Positions 12,505 through 24,173 of a stretch of DNA of 64,000 nt are shown here, piece by piece. How positions within the stretch are numbered: the stretch's first letter is position 1; every line of letters begins with the position of its first letter. The notes under the pieces are model-generated. The model ran no database searches. It was not told where the DNA came from and worked only from the letters and a program-made list of their open reading frames with translations. This stretch comes from Mariannaea sp. PMI_226. Its lineage: Eukaryota; Ascomycota; Sordariomycetes; Hypocreales; Nectriaceae. A program made the translations under genes and the position numbers. The stretch lies in contig JANFOG010000018.1 of assembly GCA_024336345.1 (NCBI GenBank), positions 434,001-498,000 on the forward strand, written 5' to 3'.

Positions 12505-12656
12505 TGTAATGAAATGCCGACTGAGGTCGCCGATCACAATCCTTGGGGAAATTCCGGCTAAACCCTGGCTAAGCTCCCAAGGATATATTATATGTCTCAC
12601 AATATAATATAACCTACCTTTGAGCCTGTATTTCGCCCTGGTCAGCATCCCTTACA
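12505..12656 (-). repeat. solo LTR of the same family as the Gypsy element at 38.7-46.2 kb
   Basis: Read on the minus strand it begins TGTAAGGGATGCTGACCAGG and ends TTCATTACA, with the TGTAA...TTACA ends of the Gypsy LTRs. The stretch AAAGGTAGGTTATATTATAT is also shared. It is 152 bases long against 200 in the full LTR, so there are internal losses. A 5-base target duplication CTTAT lies directly on both sides (12500-12504 and 12657-12661). It is probably what was left after recombination between two LTRs. Confidence 0.85.
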
Positions 12657-15600
12657 CTTATTAGCAAATAGCCTCTATATTCCTTGTAGATAGCCTTTAT
12701 ATTATAGTAAATAGCCTCTATATTTATAATAATTTTTTTCTTACTTAATAGTCCTATATTTTATAAGTTAGACAAAAGGTACATTGAGTATAAAGAAGGC
12801 TTTATGCATTTTCTATGTACCTTATGTCTGGATTTCAGAAGCTTTTCGTGACGAGCCGATCAGAGCCTTATGAATCGATATGAACTACGAGAAGCCCTCC
12901 TCAGGAAGGATTGGCTTGATGGAGCTAATAACGTAGCCTCCACAGTATCGAGAGGGTGAGATGTCATTGGTTTAGGAAAAAATGTCAATGATCTAATTCT
13001 CAAAGTACCGTTAACTGTCAGCTTAATTTGTTGGGAGAAAACCCCACGCCCAAAAACACCCACAAGGCAAGTCTCGTGATGCGGGAAAACGATGTTGTGA
13101 AACGGTCGCGACAGGCGGTCCGGAATGGCCACACCACAAATCTGAAAAGGAACGGAAATCAGCCAAGCAAATTAGATAGAAATGAAGAGAACCATTTGAT
13201 CAAATGGTATCACAAACCATAAGTCATAGAAAATGTCAAAAAGTCAGGGCAAAAACAAGATATATTCGATAGTATGAAGATGCCTTGTCCACGTTATTTC
13301 GCGGTTGTTTTATAAGGCTTACGACTACGAATGCGAGCCACTCAAATTTCGGCAAGCAGAGTGAAAAATGTATTAGGTAATGTAAGCGGCGTATGCCGAA
13401 GAAGTGAATTTTTGTCCCCAACACATTATGAGCTTTCTAAAAAAAAAGAATCCCTCTTAACTCAAGTACCTAATTATTCCTTAATATTGTATCTCCAAAA
13501 TCTAATTGAACACTTCTGTTTGGCCGTTTTAGAATAGCGTAATGAAAATAATTCTCGCTTTTTCTGTCTTTCTACCAGCAATCTCTCTACACACTCCTAT
13601 TTGAGTTGCTAGCCTAGCTGCTTTCACATTACAAATATAGCAAAACGAGAGTACTTTTCGCTAGCTAAGTTAAGGTTTTCTTTTTGGTTATTTTGACGCT
13701 TCTTTGGTAGTAGAACTAAGAAATGAAGAGAACGTGCCCAGCAAATTCTAATACATAGTGACACTCCAAAATCGGCTTAACTGAGGTATAAGATCTATCT
13801 GCCTCCTGGGAGGAAGCAGCAATTGGTGTTTTAGTACTAGACTCATAGACTAAGAAATAATGGCCTCCAATTACATCACGAAAGGAGCCACGTGAGACTC
13901 TTGGTTATTTGACCTATCAAGTGCAGCAGTGGATATCTCAAAAGTAGGCGTTCAGAACGGAACGGCCCTAGCCCAAACAGGACATGAATGGTATGGATTG
14001 AGCGCCGCCTCAATTCGCCTGGTTATATTTCAGATGCCGTATAACTGTGTAATCTCATCTAGTTGGCACAATGTTGGCAGCGAAAATCATGTGTTATCCG
14101 TAGCTGCTTCCCGCGGATTATTCCCCCTATGTAGTTAGAAGAAAACCTGCGACTGGCCAATAAAAATCTGATTGTCTCTAAGAATACAGACACTGCTCTC
14201 GTGCTACTTTGTGGAGATCGACTAATCTGCACAATACGGGCAGTCCTACTATGTGGCGTGCCGCACTGCTCCGCGCTGTGCTGGTACTGAAAACGCCATT
14301 TGCGTACCATTCATTCAGCGGATCGACGTCATCGCCAAGAACATCGCAGACGCTCGTTACAACGAGGAGGTTGAATGAGGTCGCGATTCGCTGTGCTGAG
14401 ATTATTCTCAGAACTAGACAAAAAAGAAAATTACTACAAAACGAGTTGATAGTGATGGGGTGAATTGAAGAGAGCTTGGAAGTATGGAGCCGTTGGATCA
14501 AATCCGACATGACCTCCGGACTCGACAACACCGACCATAACAACCACCGCAGAACAGTTGAACACGAAGCAGTTCATTAGGCCCGACAGCATTGCCCGTT
14601 TCACCTTGATCCCTCGCTTGGTGAGAAGCTCTACCAAACCCACACTGTGCGCCAGGGAAACTTTTCGATTTGAGAGGCACTTACTGTAACACTTCAACGA
14701 ATCAACTCGCTCTAGGTCAGAACAAGCTGATAATCCGGTCTGTTTCCCGTTCCTTTCCCCCATCTTCAATTATACATAACATCAGCTGTAAGTAGACCAG
14801 CAAGCCGGCTCTATAGTCGGCCCGAGGAAATAGGGGGGTTATTTCCGTGAGGGCGTTCCGGGCTAGCTAGAGGAATTGACACCTTTACATTGCGGTAAAT
14901 TTATGGTCAACACTAGCCTCTTTCAATTCATCAGTGGTATGCTCTATAGACCGGCCATAGTGATTGTCCCTTATTGCGATTGGTCCTGAAAACACTTGCA
15001 ATCTGGTGGATGATAGGCCGTAGCTGATTAGCGCAGCCACGCAGTGAGCGAGTTGAGCTCTGAAAATAGAGCCTTGATTGATGCAGTCCATGCAAACATT
15101 CACTAGCAATAGCGACAATGCTGTCTTTCCATCTTGTTAGAAGCCTAGATCGGAAATATTGTAGATTACGCGGGGCCTTCAGTTAGATTGCAAACCTCTT
15201 TCTCGGGCATGGATCGGAAACTGTCGCCGGTACGGTGGAAGCCGACTTCTGGTTCCCGACAACATCCGGACATCCGAATGGGATCTTCATCAGATATCTC
15301 TTATCAAAAGGCAGTAGATTGAGTGAAATGAGGAGGAAATTTCTGAAAAGAATTGTAAATAATCGCATTGATAACATTCCCGCCTATGAGCAACCTTGCT
15401 CACTACTCAATGATGTCGGTCGTTCGAAGATACGCATGTTTAAGAACAAGAGTGTTTGTGCTTTGAGTTATTGACAGAGCGGTTGAATCGAGTGCTTTTA
15501 CAAAAAGGTTTCCAATTTTCCAAAAGATTCTTGAAGTTCGAGAATATGATCGGAGGCGAAGGTGTATGTTGCGTAACCAAAACCGTTTATAACCAAGCCT

Positions 15601-15667
15601 TCCAACGAGGAACAAGCAAAATTAGTTATTGGTTGTCACTCGTATAACTCCAGTGGCAAGACCACCT
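12657..15667. other. intergenic, no clear gene
   Basis: Three kilobases without a convincing gene. A minus-strand stretch at 14434-14769 faintly resembles an ankyrin unit (HSVGLVELLTKRGIKV) but has no continuation I can follow. An open frame at 12860-13132 (minus) is unrecognised. Simple AT-rich repeats of a motif like AATAGCCTCTATAT occur at about 12665-12725. Confidence 0.4.
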
Positions 15668-17834
15668 TCAAGGGTGAGGCGACGTATACACACTCTCCTC
15701 ATCTATATCCCCAGGCTTACCACTGGTGTTTCCCCATCCCATAGTCATAGTTGCCCACACATCATGAAATAGGGGGAGATTATGAGGCTCGCCGGTATCG
15801 CTCCACCCCGATAAGTTTGTCAAGTTGCGGTTCCATTGTTCCACATATGTCCTCAAGCTTCCGTCCATTACAGGACACCCAAAAACCCTGCTCACTGGGG
15901 CGACGGTTGGTGGTCCTCCAAGCAAGTCCAGACGACGGTTGTATTTCGACTTAGCAAGGCCTAACATAGCGCGACTGGCAGACAGAACATCATTTGAAAC
16001 AGCAGCATCTGCACTAGGTGACATTTTTGATAGGAATTCATCCAGTTGAAGTTCGGAGCGGGCGCACGCCGAATCAAAATCAGGACACAGTGGGAGCGGG
16101 AATGATAAGCGAAAAGATAGCGTGAGGATGACAATGAGTCGAGTCCAGTCGTTGATTGTAAATGAAAGTAGCGACGAATCTTCCAGTTCGCCCACATAGT
16201 CCAGCAGAGCTCTTATCTTTTTCGTGCCGCTATACAGTTTGGATAAGGGCGGAGTAAAGCAAGTTATTTTAGAAGAAAAGGAGGTTGTCGCTACGGGGAA
16301 GGCGAGTAAGCTCCCGCAATCAAGGAATATATCGACAAACATCGCTTGAAGCCGTGTCGCACCTTTGCACTCCGTCAGTCTCTAACTTGCATGCTCACAT
16401 TCGCCTAGCCCGACGTACCGGATCCCATAGTAAGGTAGTTCATACTGTGTTGCAAGTCCTGATGTTGTTGTTCAAGACCAATCAAAATCATTCCACTATT
16501 TTGTACAGTATTCGTATCTCTCTCACTGATAGCCTTGGATGCATCGGAAAAGAAACTAGAAAGGCGTCCTAGAGCCACGAGCGTGTTGTCGCCGTCGACT
16601 TGGACATTATGTTGGAGGATGTTGATGGCGGTGCTGGCCCAAGGGGGGCGTTTCGTAGGCAAATCTCTCTCCCCTCTCCATACAACAATATACCTATAGG
16701 AGCCTCAAAAGTAAGAATCATTTGCTTAGCTGAAATTGAGGATAAGTCAACGTACGTAGAAATGAGATATTGATAGGCGACATATGCTCGAATCTTGTCA
16801 AGCTCATCTTCAGTCACTTCCCGACCTAACGGGTCACGCATCATGAGGAAGTCTTCATCCAAACGGAGGTCGTGAATAAGATCAGCGGCGATTCGCAAAC
16901 AGTGAACCAACTGTCCGTTTTTAGGCCTTAAGTGAAACGGATACCTTGTGAAGTGAGACGGAGATGCACAGAATCACGCCAACCAGAAGACAGACATACC
17001 ATGTGCAGTATATTAATAGGCCCTGAAGTAGCTCAAGGCTTCTCTCCCCACCAGACACATACTTCAGGCCTAGGGCTTTTCGAAATTCATCATCATATAA
17101 AGCGTGTTTCTGCACCATGCTCAAACCCGAAACTACGGTCAAGATAGACAGCAGAGTGAAGGGCTTTGTAGCAGCGAGATACGAAATAGAAGAATTGTCA
17201 GGTAAGACTATAAACGGTAAATAGTTTACCATGACCTTGAAAGTACTTAGGAGAGATTCCGCAGATGCCATATCGAATAGAGGCTGGCGCCAAATGTCGG
17301 AGACTGATTGAGATTGACTTGACAAACTTGTAGGGCTTAGGAGGCCGAATGACAACCCAGAATTTTGCGAGTCATCAAAAAGATCTTCCTCAATGAGTAG
17401 GGTATCAAGAGCCTGATTATGTATCTCCCGCAGGGTCTCAAAGTTATTATTGAGATCAGCCTTGACCGGCACTGTGTAGTTGATGCGAAAGGTGCCAAGG
17501 TGGCCGGGTGACTTCGGCAAGGATAAAGAGTCCCGCGTTCTAGACAGGGGAGTGACGTTAGAAATATCAAGAAGTCAGAAAAATATGGTTCTTACCCCCA
17601 TTTGCGTTCCCATCGGCGAGGCCGTGGCCTAGTACGCGAGACGCACTCTCTTTTCAAGGCGAGACATCTAATAAAGGCCATGAGCATGAAGAGGGAAATG
17701 CGATGCTGTTGATTGCATTACCTCTCACAAACACCTTGCTGCTCACTGGCTTGGCACCTAATTCTGGCTGCCCGGCAATACTCACATGCTGTGGAGTTTC
17801 TTTTTGAATTGCGGCTTCGTGCCTCTAGATTCAT
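15668..17834 (-). CDS. Zn2Cys6 transcription factor
   Basis: Six exons: 17722-17834, 17596-17667, 17000-17539, 16756-16944, 16419-16693, 15668-16362, closing in frame to 627 residues. Residues 17-46 form the zinc cluster with spacing C-x2-C-x6-C-x8-C-x2-C-x6-C (ACEYCRAARIRC then VCERCLALKREC), split by intron 1. A basic stretch follows (TRPRPRRWERKW). The middle region has the fungal regulatory pattern LLQGLLIYCTWYPFHLRPKN and RIAADLIHDLRLDEDF. Intron 5 uses an AAAG acceptor with a clear CTGAC branch site just upstream. It is a nuclear DNA-binding regulator. It diverges from the MFS exporter gene across 715 bases, so it may control that gene and possibly the P450 beyond it; this is inference. 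Confidence 0.87.
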
Positions 17835-18549
17835 GTCCACAAGGCCTCAGAGACCTTGTGTAGTCTGTCAGAAAACGCAATCCCAAAACTGAACTCAAGC
17901 TCTACACGATCGCAACGTCAATTGAGTGCAAAAGTAGGCTGCAAGTCGCTAGGGAAAGGAACGAGGACTGGAGGCTCAGAACTTCCGGTCAAGCGGTCGA
18001 TCGGTGGCTTTTTTTCTTCACCCCCGGCACTTGATTTGTCATTTTCTTGCTTATGCAAGGTTCAAGCGACCCGGCGAAACTGAAGTCCGTTGATTGATGG
18101 TTCCTGCAGGTTCCCAGTTGACGAAACGGCGCTAAAGTGTTGGCAGAGAGTGACATCCGATATCCAGGAGGATATAGCCTGTAGCGATTACCTAATCTTG
18201 TGGTGTCGTGTCTTAGAGCCGAGCTTGCTCGGCTCTTCAGACGCAACAACATCCCCACTTCAACGTTATTGCAGCATATTAGGGTTACTTGTTAGTCTTA
18301 TTGGATGCTTGCCTCTGCGGATAACGACTAGGATATAGAAAACTACCGCAAGATCTACAGAGATTATCGGCCATGCTCCTAAGCGAGGCTGGCGGTGTTC
18401 GGTTCTGTAGATTCAGTATAAATGTAGAGAGCGTCCTCCATCAAATGTCGTCTACTCACTTGTTGTTCCAGAAATTCTCCACATGGCAGCTTGATATTAC
18501 GAAGTAAATTATTCTTCATCAGACTTAATCCAGCAGTCAGTGAGGTAAC
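17835..18549. promoter_or_regulatory. divergent intergenic region between regulator and MFS exporter
   Basis: No gene inside. It must hold the promoters of both flanking genes. The CGG array is the only ordered motif noticed. Confidence 0.55.
17986..18004. promoter_or_regulatory. three CGG triplets at 8-base period in a divergent promoter
   Basis: CGGTCAAGCGGTCGATCGG: CGG at 17986, 17994 and 18002, each pair separated by exactly five bases. CGG half-sites with fixed spacing are the usual targets of Zn2Cys6 regulators. The site is 152 bases upstream of the regulator's start and 546 bases upstream of the exporter's start. Binding is inference; a chance occurrence is possible. Confidence 0.35.
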
Positions 18550-20402
18550 ATGGCCTTTGCCGAATCGATTCATGATGTTGTGCGAGACGCTCCTTTGGGA
18601 CAGCTCGTCCGTTTTTTTACCAACGATCGACTTTTCAAATACCCAGAAGAACGGCCGAACTTCAAGCTTCCGGAGCCATGGATCCGTATGATGAGCGACG
18701 GGGCAGAACCAGATAGATTACCTCGGCCTACTCCATCTACGCCCTCAACCATCTCTAACTCGAACCGCCTGCAAGAGGGGGTAGAAAAAGAATACAAGGT
18801 CAGCAACGCGCCTGAACTGGAACTGGATCTTGAGAGCAAAGATTTTTCTGAAGACCAGCCTACTGGTCTAACTCCTAAAATTACCAAAGATGGTACTATT
18901 TTGGTCGATTGGTACTGCGAAGAAGATAACGCCAACCCGCACAATTGGTCTAACCTACGCCGTGCGCTCCTCGCTCTACTTATATGCTTCTATACATTTG
19001 TGGTGTACTTGACTTCGGCAATCTACACACCATCAACCCAAGGTGTAATGGAGAAGTTTGGTGTTAGCAATCTTGAGGCAACTCTGGGTCTCGCTATGTA
19101 TGTACTAGGCTATGGCGTTGGCCCACTACTCTTTTCGCCTCTTGGTGAGATCCCTCGCATCGGTCGCAGCCCTGTATATATCATTACTTTGGGTCTGTTC
19201 GTTGTCCTCTCTATTCCCACGGCTCTGGTGAATAATTTTCCAGGCCTTATTATCTTGCGCTTCTTGCAAGGGTTCTTCGGGTCGCCTTGCTTAGCATCTG
19301 GTGGCGCTTCGATGAGCGACATGTATAGCATGATACATTTGCCCTTTGCAATGATCGCTTGGGTAGCCGCAATGTCATGTGGGCGTAAGTATTCCTGGTG
19401 GTCGTTGAAAATATGCTCGCTAAGCCTATGGCAGCCTCTCTTGGCCCTCTCCTCAGTGGATTCGCCGTGCCGGCCAAAAACTGGCGTTGGTCCCTATACG
19501 AGTCTATCTGGGTATCAGCACCAGTCCTAATCGCACTATTTATATTCATGCCCGAAACTAGTGGTCCTAATATTCTCTTACGACGTGCTCAACGCCTACG
19601 CAAACTTACCGGCAGCCAGAAGTTGATGTCCCAGAGCGAGATTGAGCAAAGCCACATGACAGTCTCAGGCATTGCCATAGATGCCCTAATCAAGCCGCTA
19701 GAAATCACTCTGAAAGACCCAGCCGTTATGTTTGTGCAGGTTTACTCGGCCATCGTCTACGGCATCTACTATTCCTGTGAGTGTTCTGCGACTTGACATG
19801 GTCGGTTAGCTAATTTTGCAGACTTTGAGGTGTTTCCACTTGTATATCCCGTTTTTTACAATATGAACCTGGGCCAAGTTGGTCTCGTGTTTCTCTGTAT
19901 TGTCATCGGATGTATTGCCGCCATTATCGTTTATAGTTCATACCTGTACTTTGTGGTTATACCACGGATGAAGAAAGTCGGCATGGGTCCACAAGAGAAC
20001 GTTCTCTTACCTGGATTACCTACGTCTTTCGGCCCTACACTTGGGCTATTCATGTTCGCTTGGACGGCCCGGGCTTCTATTCATTGGATCGTCCCCACTG
20101 TTGGCATCTCGATCTACGCTGGATCGGTATTCATCGTCCTGCAGTGTATGTTCCTCTATATCCCGCTCAGCTACCCTCAGTATGCCGCATCTCTATTCGC
20201 TGCCAACGACTTCTTCCGCAGTGCCCTAGCCAGCGGCAGTATTCTCTTCGCGCACCCTCTTTATCAGAATCTTGGGTTCTCCAAAGGCACGAGCCTCCTC
20301 GGTGGCTTGAGCGTTGTTGGTATCATTGGGATGTGGCTGCTTTTCTTCTACGGTGCCAAGCTCCGAGCTCTCAGCAAATTCGCAACCTCCGCGGAGGATT
20401 AG
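18550..20402 (+). CDS. MFS multidrug exporter, DHA1 type
   Basis: Three exons: 18550-19384, 19435-19776, 19822-20402 (585 residues). The N-terminal cytosolic part of about 135 residues ends DWYCEEDNANPHNWS, a signature of fungal drug:proton antiporters of the FLR1/TPO1 group. Membrane segments follow, with LGEIPRIGRSPVYI as the loop motif between segments 2 and 3, LRFLQGFFGSP in segment 4, and GPLLSGFAVPAKNWRWSLYE entering segment 6. Twelve segments are expected from length and spacing. It would export small toxic molecules across the plasma membrane. It lies head to head with a Zn2Cys6 regulator and near a P450. All exons are intact and both introns have GT...AG ends. Confidence 0.88.
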
Positions 20403-22255
20403 GTTAAACGTTTTCCAAGCAGATGTATTGGACTCTCCGAAGTTAATTTGGACCGCTCAGTTATGCTACCTCAAAATCCGTCTCCAGACTGCCGGTCTGT
20501 TGTGTATCTCTTCCTAGTTACTTCCCCTCTCTTTATTGACAGATTTATATACTCTGAGACCAGTAGAACCACCCTCTTCTAGCAGCTGATGACTAAAATG
20601 AATACAAGAAAAAGTTATGCCGGCAGACCATAAAGCAATCGACCATTTTGCTTTCACAGGCAGCTAACAATCCAAGAATTCTACTCTATCGAAGTGCATT
20701 GAGCTTGACAATTGCAACAGGATATATATCTCTGACCCAACTTAACATAGTTCCCAACCCCCAACATCTAATTGAACTGTTTAGACTGCATCTTATTTCC
20801 CCCTCTTCCTAGCGTGCAGCTTCTTCAATACCTTGAGTAGACTGCCTTCTGCAGTGGTCAGTAGAATCCCCCCATTATCTGCTAACAAGAGCCTATTGCG
20901 ACCTGGTCCATACCTTGTGAAATGATCAGACCGTTATAAATCTCTCCCTTGCCTTCTATCCTCTACCAGCTGATGCTACGGCCAGGGGGCAATTGCAAAA
21001 GATTGGTCTATCCGCAAGATGTCTCCGCATGCGAGCTATAATCTAGAGCACCCATGTGATACCACGGGGTCTAGGATAAAATTCTTAGTCATCCTCGTCT
21101 CAAAGTCTCGCATCTTGGCTGTCTTGTACTTGAATTGGAAAATGTCGCTCGACTGCTTGCTGCTCATGTGATGAGGCGATCGTCCACACGTAGCACTCGC
21201 CTGATGAAATCTAGCGGCATGAATGATACTCTGGCAAGGGACGAGGGATATTGAAATAAAGTAAACCCGCCGGTAGGGCGCTGGCAAATTGGTTGGGGAA
21301 TCAGACCGGCAGAATGCAATATCCGATTAGTCTAAACTTCCAAGAACCAAATTGGCAGTTCGTTTGGCACTAGATATTTTGATTCAGGCCGCCAGTGCTT
21401 CCGATGGACTTATCGCTCTTATACTCTAGGTTAGTATCAAGAGAAATCACATCAGTTCGATCTTTTGGTTTTTCGTTTAGACTCTAGTCTACAGGCAACA
21501 GTCTTGAGAATAGGGATCTAGGGTATGGTTAAAAAAGGCTTCCAAGCCTATGCCTAAGCGTATGCACTGGACAGTTGTCTCTACGTACTGCCTCTATCCA
21601 CAAAACCGGCGCACCCCTCAGACTATCAACACAGAGCGAAAGCGATCACTGCTTGTTCTTGAGATTACTGAGAGTATTTTTTTTTTAAGAGGGTTTCACA
21701 TTTCTCAGCAAGTTAGTACCTATGGTCTCTGTTGTTATCATCCTCCCCAATAGGAGAACTGGCGGAGTTTATGGTGGGCGCTGCGTCACCATGCGACTCG
21801 CCAGAAGCCCAATAATATGACCTAACAGGCCTGGAGTGACGAAAAAATGGGAATATTAATCGCCGCGGCTCCCATTCATGTAGCCAGAAGGAGTTAGGTA
21901 GTAAACAGAAGCTTGCCAACACTGTAACACCGGCAGAGCACGCTGGGCATGGCGAGTGAAATGCGCTTCGCAGCAAGGTTTGCTGTTGCTATGTCTCACA
22001 ATAGCCACACACATATTGCAAAACGCTTTGGCTAAACAAGAACCTAACAATGTAGGGTAAGCAAAAGTGCACAATGAGAAATAGACGAGGGCAGGAGTAG
22101 TCTTGAAATATGAGGAGTGCTTGAACATATCATCCAGATATCAACATATAGGTTTCAGCAGCTATGAGTACAGACACTCCTTGCTTTACGCAAAATATCT
22201 AACAGACTAATCTCAGACTTGCTCCACACCTCGTTGAAGTAGATACTCCCTATTT
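20403..22255. other. intergenic, one short dispersed repeat
   Basis: The tails of the MFS and P450 genes face each other across 1.85 kb. No gene seen. A repeat shared with 56.6 kb lies at about 20845-20940 (listed separately). Confidence 0.5.
20845..20940. repeat. dispersed repeat, copy A (copy B at about 56600-56697)
   Basis: The core CCTATTGCGACCTGGT at about 20893 is followed by similar sequence ending TGATCAGACCGTTA. The same order of motifs occurs at 56.65 kb with scattered, mostly transition differences. In reverse complement, copy B reads TGTAACGGTCTGATCA, which looks like an LTR start, so these may be LTR ends of an unrecognised transposon. Confidence 0.6.
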
Positions 22256-24173
22256 CTACTTTGAAGAGAAGGTATCATTGGAGTCGTACCGAGAGAAGAC
22301 TGACTGGCAATCTTGCAACTCTTGCCGTGTAATACGGCTACGGCTTGGTGACCGAGGAACAAAGTTAACAGGATACTTCTTGGGTGCGATAATAAAGCCG
22401 TCAGTAAAGGCAGTTTCAACTTTGGAGTCTACTTCAGTGGATCCTTTTGTGATATCAAATAGCCAAACTAGCTTGGCCATATTGAGCATCTATTCATCGT
22501 GAGCATGGCAATGAGCTTATCGTGTCAAAAAAAAAATATGACGTACCAGTGAGTTCTCAGCTAGGCGCTGCCCAGGGCAAACTCGTCGCCCAGCTCCAAA
22601 TGCATAAGTGACTCGTCTATGATCATCGGCGGCTTTATTTTCAGAGTTGGAACCATAGGTATCGTCAAGGAAGCGCTCAGGCATATACTGTTCCGGCAAG
22701 TCATATTCTTTTGCATCTTGGTGAATCGCCCATGTATTGGCAAAAACGACTGTGCCCTTGGGTAAGAAAAAGCCCTCATAGTGATCGTCTTGAGTCAGCA
22801 TATGGGGAATACCACCGGGCGCTATGGGCCTCCACCGGAGCACCTATTGGTTACAAGTCAGCATTTCCAAACGCTCAACAAACTGCAACTGCCCGTCTCA
22901 CCTCATTCATGCAACATCGTAAATACTTGAGCGATGAAAGATCCTCAAAATTTGGGGACCGCTCAACACCGCAAACCTGGTCCACCTCTTGCTGGGCTTT
23001 ATTTAGGATTTCGGGATGCTGGGTCATAGCTAATATGAAAGAAAGCAGCGTTGATGATGTCGTATCCGAGCCAGCTTCCATCTAAAATAGCATAGATTAG
23101 CAAATTTGGTTCACTTGATGCAGGGATTGTGAAGGTTCGTGTACCAATATGCCGCCCTGGTATGCTACGTGCTCGTCACTGAGTCCTTGCTTTTGTTGAT
23201 CTTGGAGCATCCTTTCCATAAAACAGCCGGTCGTATCTCTGCGCTGCACTTTTGCCCTTGTCTCCTCCAGTAATTTAAAATAGAGAGCGCGCTGTTCCTG
23301 ACGAATCTCGCGCGCTTCCCTTTTCCATGGGCTTAGAAAATCCGGTAGCCATTTCAAAATAGGGAACGCGTCCACCGGAGGGGTCGCACCGGGTTCAAGA
23401 ATACCTGTGAACCTATCTTGGACGTGATACAGAGCTTGAACTTTTGGAGATTGGAAACTGGCTCCTCTTTGACCAAATACTGATGCGAGAATGACAGCTG
23501 TTGAATAGCGACGTATGTGGTCATAATAACCCGCCGGATCGTCTAGTAATTGGCAAAGCGTGTGAGTAGCCTCGGCATTTTGTATTGAGCACAAAGAGTC
23601 CACAGCAGTGACATTCAACAATGCTTGCACCTCCTTGCGGAGTTGTCTCCATTTTGGGCCATATTGTGCGAGCAGAATATGGCTTTCGTTTGGACAAATC
23701 AGATCTCCCCCAACATAATTAGCAGGACGGCTTGAATAGATAGAGCCACGCTTGTCGAAAAGTCTAGCACAGCATCAGTACATTGAAATCTTAGATGTTC
23801 TCGATACGGAATTTCACTATCTTACTCCTTGACGTGCCGGAAACTATTAAGTACGACAACGTTTTGAGGACCAAGTTTAAGCCCTATAATTTCTCCATAC
23901 TTCTTAGACCATTCGTGCTGTCTGGGAAACAGGGTTAGTAGCTTAATTAGTGCAGCTTGCAGGGCAAACAAACCGCAAGAACGCCTTACGTAGAGGCAAT
24001 TGATGAAGATTGCCGATGATGGGAAGAGTACGGGGTCCGGGTGGAAAGGCTCGGGGCCTGAGACCTGCGATTATGTTCTGTGCAACACAGAAAACGAGTA
24101 AAATAATTAAAGCACCAACACCCACAGGGATATTCTGCGACATGGATGAGAGAATGGGTGTGAGAGCGGCCAT
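22256..24173 (-). CDS. cytochrome P450 monooxygenase
   Basis: Six exons: 23970-24173, 23826-23917, 23145-23763, 22902-23081, 22547-22843, 22256-22489, closing in frame to 541 residues. An N-terminal membrane anchor (VGALIILLVFCVAQNIIAGL) is followed by the Pro-rich hinge FPPGPRTLPIIGNLHQLP. Then come the I-helix EAGSDTTSS (oxygen activation), the K-helix ExxR in MNEVLRWRP, the PERF region (YMPERFLDD) and the heme loop FGAGRRVCPG with the Cys ligand. Intron 1 uses a weak GTTTGC donor but gives the expected frame. It is an ER-bound monooxygenase; the substrate cannot be told, and I would not assign a CYP family. Near an MFS exporter and a regulator, it could serve detoxification or a small biosynthetic route. 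Confidence 0.9.

Noticed and set aside
14178..14769. Minus-strand frames that could be an ankyrin or transporter fragment
   Set aside because: Only one weak ankyrin-like unit, no continuation, no start or end; not enough to call even a pseudogene.
15668..24173. A full secondary-metabolite cluster
   Set aside because: No polyketide synthase, peptide synthetase, terpene cyclase or prenyltransferase is visible within the window.
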